Below, piece by piece: positions 1 through 7,370 of a stretch of 13,934 nucleotides of DNA (position 1 is its first letter; every line of letters starts with the position of its first letter). The notes under the pieces were generated by a model that saw only the letters and a program-made list of their open reading frames with translations, did not search any database and had not been told where the DNA came from. The stretch is from Solicoccozyma terricola. Its lineage: Eukaryota; Basidiomycota; Tremellomycetes; Filobasidiales; Piskurozymaceae. Location of the stretch: the NCBI GenBank assembly GCA_001600875.1, contig BCLD01000026.1:262820-276753 (forward strand), in the 5' to 3' direction. The translations under genes and the position numbers were made by a program.

Positions 1-1
1 G

Positions 2-1397
2 CGGAAGGACATATATGGATTCCAATGCCCTGCTTGCATCCAAGGGAAAGGCAAGAGACTCCCTTCACCCAAGTCCAACATGCGAGCATCAAAAGCCCTC
101 TATTCTGTGCATGTTGACCTCTGGGGACCTGCTCGCACTCCATCACTGGGTGGGAAGCTCTACTTCCTGACGTGCTATGATGACTACACCAGGAAAATTC
201 ACCTCACTGGAAAAGAAGAGCGACACTCGACAGGCCTTGATCAACTACATCAACCTCGTTGAGAACCAACTGGACTGCTCCATTAAGACCATTCGATCAG
301 ACCGGGGAGGTGAATTCAATTCCAAGGACCTTCGCTCTTACCTCCAATCCAAGGGTATAGAACATCATATGACACCACCAACAGCACATGCTCAGAAGGG
401 ACGAGTAGAGCGAGCTCACCTCACATTGCTGGACACCATCTGAACACTCCTCCTTGATGCTTCCCTGCCGGATGAGTTCTGGGCAGAAGCCGCAAACTAT
501 GCTGCCTACACCAGGAATCGGACTCCCTGTGGACCACAGAAGAAAATCCCAGAGGATCTATGGCGTCAAACAGAGGTCCATGCAAGTCACCTGCAACCCT
601 TTGGTTGCCGAGCTTTCTACCGTGACCATAGCAACACCGACAAGCTTCACCAACGCTACAGAGAGGGGCGGCTCCTCTCGTACGAGGAAGGCACCCACAA
701 CTACCGCGTATGGGATCCGGCTAGGAAATCTGTTGTGGTATCAAGGGACGTGGTGTTTGAGTCGAAACCACCACGGGAAGTGGATTCATTATCACCATCA
801 CCCAGGATCCGCTACAACCATGAGACCAGGGCCTACATGGAGGCTTCTGACATCATCAGTGCAGTAGAAACATCTACACCTGATCCAGTACCTGTGAAGA
901 GACAGGAGGATGATCGCCCATTAAGCGAGAACAATACCTCCTCGGATAGTGGGGATGATCTCCCTGAACAACAATACCGTGGTTGGGAATGGCAATGGGA
1001 CAAGCGCTACGACAGGTCACCAGCACCTAGCCCTCTTCCAGACGCTCCGGCACAACTGGTAGAAGCTCCACCAGGCTGGCCTCAACGCCAACGACAGGCT
1101 CCAGAACGCTTTGACCCCTCGGGTCTGATGGTGGTGGCTCATGCACTCATCTCCACCTCAACGCCTCAAACCTTCCTGGAAGTTCACCGCTCTGCCGACT
1201 GGCCTCACTGGCAGCAAGCATTCAATGACGAACTGGCGAAGATGGACAAGTACAAGGTCTGGGAGATCGTGGACCGTCAACCCAGTATTCGCGCACACAA
1301 GGCCAAATGGGTNTTCACTCGAAAGATTGATGGTGAAACAGGCAAGCCCGCTGCGTTCAAGGCTCAATGGGTCTCTCAATCGGTCTCTCCTCTGTGA
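2..1397 (+). pseudogene. Ty1/copia pol fragment: integrase to start of reverse transcriptase (copy A)
   Basis: Retrotransposon polyprotein fragment. The first codons read C-P-A-C-I-Q-G-K-G, the last two cysteines of the pre-integrase HHCC zinc-binding motif, so the element starts before the window. The integrase core follows: V-D-L-W-G-P (first Asp), I-R-S-D-R-G-G-E-F (second Asp), G-R-V-E-R-A-H (catalytic Glu). After a Pro/Ser-rich linker the reverse transcriptase begins near 1190 with K-V-W-E-I-V-D-R and ends at K-A-Q-W-V (about 1371), before any catalytic Asp. Damage is visible by comparison with the second copy at 7575-8546: a 5-base deletion near 206 shifts the frame, CGA has become TGA at 441-443, and an ambiguous base sits at 1313. 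The last codons to the stop at 1397 are unrelated to the family. Not functional; identity very secure. Confidence 0.93.
98..1064 (+). repeat. Long inverted repeat, arm 1 (copia integrase segment)
   Basis: This segment matches the reverse complement of 7575-8546 almost base for base. It starts at a shared CTCTATTCTGTGCATG and ends at a shared GTAGAA. The flanks on both sides differ completely between the arms. It is the alignable part of two copies of one copia family. Confidence 0.9.
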
Positions 1398-2636
1398 GAA
1401 TAGGTTGCCGATGGAGACGCCTAATTGTTGAGTAACATAATATGACAGTGTCATGCTCATGCTCCATCAAGTCGTGGAGAGGATGCTGAATCACATGTTT
1501 TGGAGCAAGCACTGTTCGGGGTGGATGTGGGCATCTCTCTCACATACGATTGACACTTGAGCTTGCACCAACCACGTTCAACCCTTCCCTCGCAGCGCGG
1601 TATCCGCGTTCCTCTGCTGACATCGATGCAGCGTGATCGAGTTAGCACCGGGTTTTAGCGCTATCTTGGCTGCTGACATCAACTCTCCTCAATGACTGGA
1701 TGCCCAACCCAATAGTAATTGAGGAGTCGGGACTGCTCGGGAGTTTCAGGTGCGCACACGTCAATGCGGTGATGGAGCATAGTGTTAAGATAGGGCTTTT
1801 ATGGACACGTGTCCGTAACACTGTCAGCAAGCCTGGATCAGTCTAGGATGCATCAGTATAAGGTAGGATGCAAGTGTGGCAGAGGGAACTCGTCTGGGAC
1901 TACATAATACCTAGGTTATCGAGCTAGAGATGTAGTAAAAGACTTCACCGAATATCATTCCCAGTTTTGCCACCACTTTATTCGTAACACATAGGACAGG
2001 CACAGCCCTTTGACGTTCGTTCCTGAAGCGAGCTTTCTCCTGCCCTGCGCTGGATATGAAGGGCGGATGTATATCAATTAGCTTCGAACTCATGACGTTG
2101 TAGAAGCGACGACTTGAAGGTACCCGATGTCCTGGAGCTTTTATCGGCCATACTCTAATATGAGCTTGTTGTAGTTGTTGAACGCTAGTAGAAGCCAACA
2201 TCTGCTGAAATATTGTTCATGACACTCGCGAGGTGTTACCCCAACCCACGTCCATATAAGCTGCCTGTTTCACGGCCTATAGAACAAGGTAAACGAACTA
2301 CAACACCTCAACCTTACGTTTCTTCTCTTTCCCTCGTTGGCCAGTCTGAGGCGACGGTGACTTCGCACAGCGGACACCATCAATTTCGAGAGATGGCGAG
2401 AGAGATGTGCGCATAGCTAACCTATGTAGCAGTCCACCTGCTTCAGTACGGATGTTGCAGACAAGCGTGTGTCGACTATCACCGGTTACGCACTTCCTCA
2501 ACTGTGCGTTGAGTCGAGAAAGTTGATTCAATAACGAGCGAGAAGGATCGAGACCAATCCCAAGCCAATGGTGACGCCGATAGTCCTCCCAAATGCTTCC
2601 TCGAAGATCGTCACTCTAGCCTCCACGAAGTAAACT
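1398..2636. other. Long stretch without a recognisable gene
   Basis: Only short reading frames on both strands, none with motifs, repeats or codon pattern I recognise. A 12-bp perfect palindrome GGACACGTGTCC lies near 1803-1814 and contains a CACGTG E-box. The abrupt change from copia reverse transcriptase to this sequence near 1371 marks the break of the retroelement. No tRNA, rRNA or LTR pair was seen. Confidence 0.5.
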
Positions 2637-2652
2637 CAAGATCTAGATCTTG
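2637..2652. repeat. 16-bp perfect palindrome
   Basis: CAAGATCTAGATCTTG reads identically on both strands. The immediate flanks do not extend it. It may be chance or a dimeric protein binding site; no neighbouring gene explains it. Confidence 0.7.
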
Positions 2653-3122
2653 GAAGGAAAAAAAGGACGCGACCACATCATCCATCACTGTGACGATACG
2701 CCGGACACGCGAAGCCTTTACGACCTCATTCACCCCTTTTTATCCCGACCCTCGGAAACGAAGCTGGTCTACCGGAAACCACCTTGGATCTGCGACAGCC
2801 TCTCGACCTCTTTCCCCACGCCTCGCCACCGTCGACTGACCGAACCAGTCGACTTCTCTCTTTTCTCTCCAATGCTGAAAGGACTGGCTGTCTTTACGTT
2901 CTCGATGCGGAGGCCCATATGAGATTGAAGCCAAATTGTGGCGGAGCACACCGACTCGCGTCGGCTGAGGCTCGTGCTCCACCCAAATTCTTGGGTCAAG
3001 ATTATAGGACGAGTAGCTGTCCGGGCGCGTGGATTAAGTGTTCATGCGCGACGACAAATTTGCTTGACACCGTCATTGAGCTCAGATTTGTCGTTGAAGG
3101 CTTTCCGCTGCGGCTTCCGCCT
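2653..3122. other. No recognisable gene; contains a nested hairpin
   Basis: Short overlapping reading frames on both strands, none recognisable. At 2943-2980 there is a nested inverted repeat: outer arms GGAGCAC and GTGCTCC, inner arms CCGAC and GTCGG around a 4-base loop. The region ends at the outer border of the LTR at 3123. Confidence 0.45.
2943..2980. repeat. Nested hairpin (7-bp outer stem, 5-bp inner stem)
   Basis: Outer arms 2943-2949 and 2974-2980 pair perfectly. Inner arms 2951-2955 and 2960-2964 pair perfectly around TCGC. No poly-T follows, so it is not an obvious terminator. It could be chance or a fold in an untranslated RNA. Confidence 0.45.
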
Positions 3123-3376
3123 TGTTATATGGCACAAGAAGTGAAGGAATCTGAGAATTGCTTCTGCCCGGTCTGAGAAATTTGACAAATGAAATGGTTA
3201 TTCTCTCTACAAAAGTACACCTCTGGCTCGACATCCCTGGATCTTTATAGTCAAAAGAGACAGCTAGAGAACAATGGTTGACCTGATACCGTTCCTCCGG
3301 GCAATTGTCCGATTGTCCGTCGGAGTATCCTACTGTCCGGGGTGATAGAGCGCTCTAAAGACAAGGTTATTCAACA
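3123..3376 (-). mobile_element. Copia 3' long terminal repeat
   Basis: Read on the minus strand, the segment starts TGTTGAATAACC and ends CCATATAACA, giving the TG...CA ends and TGTT/AACA terminal inverted repeat typical of LTRs, over 254 bp. It lies directly after the polypurine tract that follows the RNase H reading frame, exactly where a 3' LTR belongs. A TATA box (TATAAA, plus-strand 3244-3249) sits inside. Upstream of it is a tandem octamer CGGACAAT (plus-strand 3304-3319) plus a third related CGGACAGT. No second copy of this LTR is in the window, so it cannot be confirmed by pairing. Confidence 0.75.
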
Positions 3377-3385
3377 CTCCCACTC
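3377..3385 (-). other. Polypurine tract of the copia element
   Basis: The minus strand reads GAGTGGGAG immediately before the LTR start TGTTG. Its position between the RNase H stop codon (3393) and the LTR is the expected site for priming of plus-strand DNA synthesis during reverse transcription. Confidence 0.7.
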
Positions 3386-3392
3386 GCTCTAA

Positions 3393-3925
3393 TCACTCTT
3401 CAGAACGTAATGATCTCATCATCCGTGGGGACAGACCAATACGTAATCGTAGTCCGTCGAATGTGTCCCTGGGTAGAGGTTTGGTGAGCAGGTCCGCGAG
3501 GTTGTCGACTGATGGAACGTGAGCTAAGTCAACCATGCCTTCAGTCACTTGCTCGCGTAGGAAGTGATGGCGGAAGGCGACATGCTTTGATCGATTGTGA
3601 TGGACTGGATTCTTAGAAAGAGCGATGGCGCCTGCATTGTCATTGAGTATGGAGACCGCCTCGCCGTCCTTGAGTCCCATTTGTAGGTCATCGAGCAGTT
3701 ACCTGAGCCAGATAGCTTGTCGGGTGGCATCAGCTGATGCCATGTATTCTGCCTCAGTGGTTGACAGCGCTACCGTGGCTTGTCGACGACTCTTCCATGC
3801 CACCACACCACCAAAGGTCTTGAAGAGGTATCCGGTAGTCGATCGCCGAGTGTCGTGGTCGCCCCCCCAATCGGCATCGGCGTAACCCAGGATGATCCGT
3901 TTGCCGGCTTCGCCATCGAAGGTGA
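3393..3925 (-). pseudogene. Ty1/copia pol C-terminus: RNase H (family B)
   Basis: Minus-strand reading gives the end of a copia reverse transcriptase followed by RNase H. The landmarks in order are [53 protein letters not shown] and A-D-L-L-T-K-P-L-P-R. The acidic residues Asp, Glu and Asp are present. At the position where most copia RNases H have Asp or Glu (KHID/KHIE) this copy has Ala. An in-frame TAA (plus-strand 3699-3701) interrupts it, and sequence above about 3925 degrades beyond recognition. The natural stop at 3393 is followed at once by the polypurine tract and LTR, so this is the true 3' end of an element inserted on the minus strand. Confidence 0.9.
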
Positions 3926-4503
3926 GACATGGTCAGAGTCGGAGTAGATGCAAGCACCACCCACTTCATTCTGGTGGAAGGTGGCATGACCAGAGTATGT
4001 TCGAGTTGATGTGCTCGGAAGTTGAACTTGGAGTGCAATGGGAATGGCGTAGTTTGTGGTTAGGCCCAAGTCCAAGTAAGTGTTGCGACCGAAATACCGG
4101 GATCATCTGTGTGAGCAAGTTGAGTGTTGTCTGTCCATACGAGGATGTGTAACCCCCAAAAGAAGAGATGACAAAGACGACGTGAATAGTGCCTTCACAT
4201 CATCGTGCCTTCACATCATGCCCCCTCGCTCAAGCGTCGTCTTGTCAGAGCTTCCGTGATGAAGGTGAGGGTGAATAGCTGGCAAGAGAGACATGGTACA
4301 GGCGGAATATCGTCTTGGTAGGATCACTAATGTGGATTTCTCAGTCTCTTCGACCTGATATGTCACTCCCTCTCAGCGAGATATCTCCTTTTGATAGATC
4401 GAACCACCAGCTTTTGAGCTCTCCTAATCCCTTAGCCCAATCAATTGACAGTTGTGAGTGTTGTACCAGGGTTTGCCGATAGTGCGATAGCTCCTTGGTT
4501 GTC
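3926..4503. other. Degenerate or unassigned sequence between two copia remnants
   Basis: The part next to 3925 may be decayed reverse transcriptase of the minus-strand element: a minus-strand frame stays open to about 4075, but I cannot match it to conserved motifs. From 4153 to 4503 I see no gene, only a 16-bp tandem duplication at 4189-4220. Confidence 0.4.
4189..4220. repeat. 16-bp tandem duplication
   Basis: GTGCCTTCACATCAT plus one variable base (C, then G) occurs twice head to tail. Short tandem duplication, perhaps from replication slippage or filler synthesis at a repaired break. Confidence 0.8.
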
Positions 4504-4862
4504 TCAGAAGACCGTAAACTGATGTTGTAGCTGTCCCAAATCCTTCAGGACTCGACCCATCCAAATCCCTTCTTTCAGCGCGTCAGCAAGCGCCATGTAC
4601 TCGGCTTGGCAAGTCGACAGTGCTACCGTGGCTTGATGGGTGGACGCGACCCCCAGGAGATACTGGAGCACATGAACTTGAAGATGCAACCGGTAGTTGA
4701 GCGACGAGTATTGACATCACCTGCGTAGTCGGCGTCACAAAATTCTACGAGCGAAGATTCGATTGGCGGGACGGTGAAGTTTCCAAGTGTTAAAGTCTTG
4801 CTTGCCATTCCCTTGAGATAGCGTAGGACTCGCTTGGATACGAAGTTGAGGAACACTGCCAA
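4504..4862 (-). pseudogene. Ty1/copia RNase H remnant (family C)
   Basis: A second, clearly different copia RNase H on the minus strand. It reads N-F-V-S-K then R-V-L-R-Y-L-K-G (end of reverse transcriptase), F-C-D-A-D-Y-A-G-D, N-T-R-R-S-T-T-G-C, and, after a frameshift near 4640, [26 protein letters not shown]. It stops shortly after G-Q-L-Q-H-Q, so the third catalytic Asp block and the C-terminus are missing. About ten residues normally found between V-S-K and R-V-L-R-Y are absent, suggesting a small deletion. Upstream of 4862 the frame closes within about 60 bases. Sequence differs from the family B RNase H at 3393-3925, so these are remnants of two insertions. Confidence 0.88.
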
Positions 4863-5041
4863 CTTTGCAGCATGGAAGCAAGCAGTAGAGAATCAGCTCC
4901 TTCTTGCTGGCTGCATCGGAAGTGTTGATATCAGGAAGCGATATGGAACCATTCAGGACTGCGAGAGCAATGGCTGCACGTTCAGTCCGTGTTATGAACC
5001 GAACCTCAAGCCCAGGCATGGGTTGTCAGTAGCAGCCACCT

Positions 5042-5101
5042 GAACATGGAAGCCCGGAACATGGAAGCCCGGAATATTGAAGCTCGGAACATGGAAGTCA
5101 C
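5042..5101. repeat. Four tandem copies of a 15-bp unit
   Basis: Units start at 5042, 5057, 5072 and 5087. The first two are identical (GAACATGGAAGCCCG); the third (GAATATTGAAGCTCG) and fourth (GAACATGGAAGTCAC) are diverged. In frame it would encode a 5-residue repeat, but no convincing gene runs through it. Confidence 0.85.
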
Positions 5102-5284
5102 CTGGTCCGTTTGTGTAAACAGGTACATCCACCTTTGCCACCCTGTTGCCACCATCCAGAACAGGTACATAAGGAAACCAAGATCACTGTTGTAGACACC
5201 CCTCTTGTACTCTTTCCTCAGGAAAGATTATTATACGTCAATACCCTTGTCATACAAACAAGGTTGGACTATCACATCACCTCC

Positions 5285-5645
5285 TTAGTCATCAAGTTAT
5301 CACGGCATCCAGTTCAAGTCATAGTCGGCAACTCTTAGTCAGCAAGAGACAAGAGGCCTCCAGTCCTTAGTCAAGTCCTTGGTGATAGTCCTAAGGTCCG
5401 TGACAGTCCGTGCTGGTTTGGCTCCTCCATGTTGAGTGGCGAGTCTGAGTGACAAATCTCCTAGAACATTCTAGAGATTGCCGAGCAGATTGCTCAGGGT
5501 TCTGATAGAGAATTCTCCAGCATTAGCCTAGAAGGTTCACTCCCTCCAGCTCAAGTATATATAGTAGACAGATCTGTAGACTTACTAGCACCACTCTATA
5601 GACACAAGCATTCTTTCGAACACTCCAACAGCAATAGAAAGGATT
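5285..5645 (+). promoter_or_regulatory. LTR-like promoter region with heat-shock-type and AP-1-type motifs
   Basis: Three identical TTAGTCA heptamers (5285-5291, 5335-5341, 5367-5373) match the fungal Yap1/AP-1 type site. Downstream, AGAAC-ATTCT-AGAGA (5463-5477) forms a three-unit heat-shock-element pattern of alternating GAA and TTC, and GAAGGTTC (5531-5538) is a second dyad 17 bp before a TATATATA box (5556-5563). A leader of about 80 bases ends in CACTCCAACA (to 5631), a plausible LTR end, and an ATG follows at 5646 but closes after ten codons. This arrangement resembles the U3/R of a retroelement LTR. No paired LTR, primer binding site or long downstream gene is visible. Motifs are seen directly; function is inferred. 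Confidence 0.45.
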
Positions 5646-5711
5646 ATGCCTGTCGTCATCACTGGGAGCGGCCAGTAGTGGCATGTCGGTCGCGTAACTC
5701 GCGCTGCTGCT

Positions 5712-6876
5712 CTAGTTGGGTACGGCCCTGTTGCTGGCCCCCCCATCGAGAGGGAGCGCCTCCTCCCACTTCACCCTTGCCTCGTCATACTTTGGCTGGT
5801 GACGAGCGACCCAGCCCAAGCTCTCGATGCAGTCTGCCTGGCCCTGCCTGTTGCTGACCTCCTCATAGAGCAGGAGCGCCTGTTCGAGCCTCACTCTCGC
5901 CTCATCGTACTTTGACTCGCGACGGGCGACCTCGCCCAGGCTGTGGATGCAATGTGCCTTGCCCAGCGTTTCACTGACCACCTCGAAGAGGAGGAGCGCA
6001 TCCTCGAACCGCGCTCTTGACTCATCGTACTTTGACTGGCTGAGTGCAACCTTGCCCAGGCTGTGGATGCATAGTGCCTTGCCGCGGATGTCGCTGACCT
6101 CTTCGTAAAGCAGGAGCGCCTCCTCGAACCTTACTATCGCCTCCTCATACTCTGACTGGTCAAGCAGGACCTCACCTAGGCTGTGGATGCACTGTGCCTT
6201 GCCCCGCGGGTCGCTGACCTCCTCGTAGAGCAGGAGCGCCTGTTCGAGCCTCACTCTCGCCTCATCGTACTTTTGACTCGCGACGGGCGACCTCGCCCAG
6301 GCTGTGGCTGCACTGTGCCTTGCCCCGCCTGTCGCTGACTTCCTCGTAGACCCGTAGCGCCTCATCGAACCTCGTTCTTGCCTCATCATACTTCCTCTGG
6401 ATAAGAGCAACCTTGCCCAGGCTGTGGATGCACTGTGCCATGCCCCACCTCTCGCTGAGCTGTTCGACGAGCAGCAGGGCCTCGTCGAAATTGGCTCTCG
6501 CTTCGTCGTACTTTGACTGGTCAAGAGCGAGGTCGCCCAGTCTGCGGATGCAATGTATCTTGCCCCACCTGTCTCTAAGCTGCTCGTAGAGCGTAGAGCC
6601 TCCTCAAACCTTGTCATCGCCTCGTCGTAATTTAACTGCCGATGAGCGACCTCCCCTAGGCTGTCGATGCACTGTGCCTTGCCCCGCCTGTCGCTGACCT
6701 CCTCGTAGAGCAGGAGCGCCTCCTCGAGCCTCTCTCGTGCCTCGTCGTACTTTGACTGGTGAAGAGCAACCTTGCCCAGGCTCTGGATGCAGAGTGCCTT
6801 GCCCCACCTCTCGCTGAGCTCCTCGAAGAGAAGGAGCGCCTCCCCGAACCTCGCTCTCGCGTCGTCGTCGTCATGT
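5712..6876 (-). pseudogene. TPR-repeat protein, C-terminal array (NLR/kinesin-light-chain-like TPRs)
   Basis: Minus-strand translation gives about nine and a half 40-residue helical repeats, each like G-K-A-Q-C-I-H-S-L-G-E-V-A followed by K-Y-D-E-A-R-x-R-x-E-x-A-L-L-L-Y-E-E-V-S. The conserved S-L-G, Y-D-E-A and A-L positions are those of tetratricopeptide repeats with the 42-residue-class spacing of TPR_12/kinesin light chain. Such arrays form protein-binding superhelices, and in fungi they commonly follow a NACHT or NB-ARC ATPase. No ATPase is in this window. A one-base deletion near 6595 and a one-base insertion in a T run near 6273 put three repeats out of frame; reading through both restores the repeat pattern. 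The last unit degrades into D-G-G-A-S-N-R-A-V-P-N and stops at 5712. No start codon exists in the repeat frame, so the 5' part lies upstream, perhaps across an intron. Confidence 0.75.
5811..6791 (-). repeat. Nine tandem 120-bp units
   Basis: The landmark resembling GCCCAGGCTGTGGATGCA recurs near 5813, 5933, 6053, 6173, 6293, 6413, 6533, 6653 and 6773, that is every 120 bp. Units are highly similar at nucleotide level. The unit segment at about 5870-5940 is almost identical to the one 360 bp away at 6230-6301, closer than to its neighbours, which points to duplication or conversion of three units at a time. Confidence 0.9.
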
Positions 6877-6959
6877 GAGATTATGAATCTATCCTTGAAC
6901 TAACTCAACACTATGCACCTATGGTTATAGAGGATGGAGAAGAGAGGATAGAAAGTTAT

Positions 6960-7370
6960 CTAAACTAAGATTGAGAAGCGAAGTGGGACGCTGTCACGTG
7001 ACGTGATTTCCGACACGTCAAACTGACGCCGAGCCACGCGTCCGAGAATAAGCTGCACTCGAGCAGCGAGATCATTCCTCAGCGTGGGAAGAATTTGACG
7101 TAGTATTTCTATCACCCAAGGCAGGTGACGCTGAGCGAGGTGTGCGAGACAACGCTGTAGTCTACCAGCGAGTCCTACATCCATCAGCATGGAAAGGACT
7201 TCACGCAGACTTTGTGTCAATGCAGGGAGAGCAATTCCGCTGATATCCAAGAAGGTACACAGTGCAAGTGCGGAGTCCACGGCTCGCTCCTGTTCGGATT
7301 GGATGCCGAGGGCATGAACAGTAACAGCTTCCACGTTGTGGATCTCGGGCGTGAGACGCAGTAGCGTGCT
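6960..7370 (-). pseudogene. Helical reading-frame fragment, probably upstream part of the TPR protein
   Basis: Open minus-strand frame of about 135 residues ending at a stop at 6960, rich in Leu, Ala, Arg and Gln. Internal periodicity of 35-40 residues is visible: L-A-G-R-L-Q-R-C-L-A-H-L-A-Q-R is echoed by L-A-A-R-V-Q-L-I-L-G-R-V-A-R-R-Q. The second copy resembles the S-L-G-E-V-A-R-R of the TPR units downstream. It lies on the same strand just upstream of the array, separated by about 85 bases with candidate splice signals. I infer it is the degenerate start of the same helical domain. I cannot assign a named family, and no start codon is certain because a candidate LTR borders it at 7371. 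Confidence 0.4.

Noticed and set aside
4834..5043. Plus-strand frame with A-W-K-Q-A-V-E-N-Q-L-L-L-A-G, reminiscent of a copia gag N-terminus
   Set aside because: Overlaps the RNase H remnant on the other strand, lacks any further gag motif and ends after 69 residues; likely chance.
4989..5631. A full 640-bp LTR from TGTTATGAACC to CACTCCAACA
   Set aside because: The left border rests only on TGTTA and no paired copy or target duplication is visible; only the promoter part is reported.
5646..5678. ATG after the LTR-like leader as start of a gag gene
   Set aside because: The frame closes after ten codons and nothing recognisable follows on the plus strand.
5811..6791. CRISPR-like regular spacing of repeats
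   Set aside because: The 120-bp period is fully explained by 40-codon TPR units; there are no short repeats separated by unique spacers.
6656..6874. Ser/Arg-rich minus-strand frame starting with ATG-ACG repeats
   Set aside because: It is a shifted reading of the TPR repeats; the repeat frame is open across the same bases and matches the TPR consensus.
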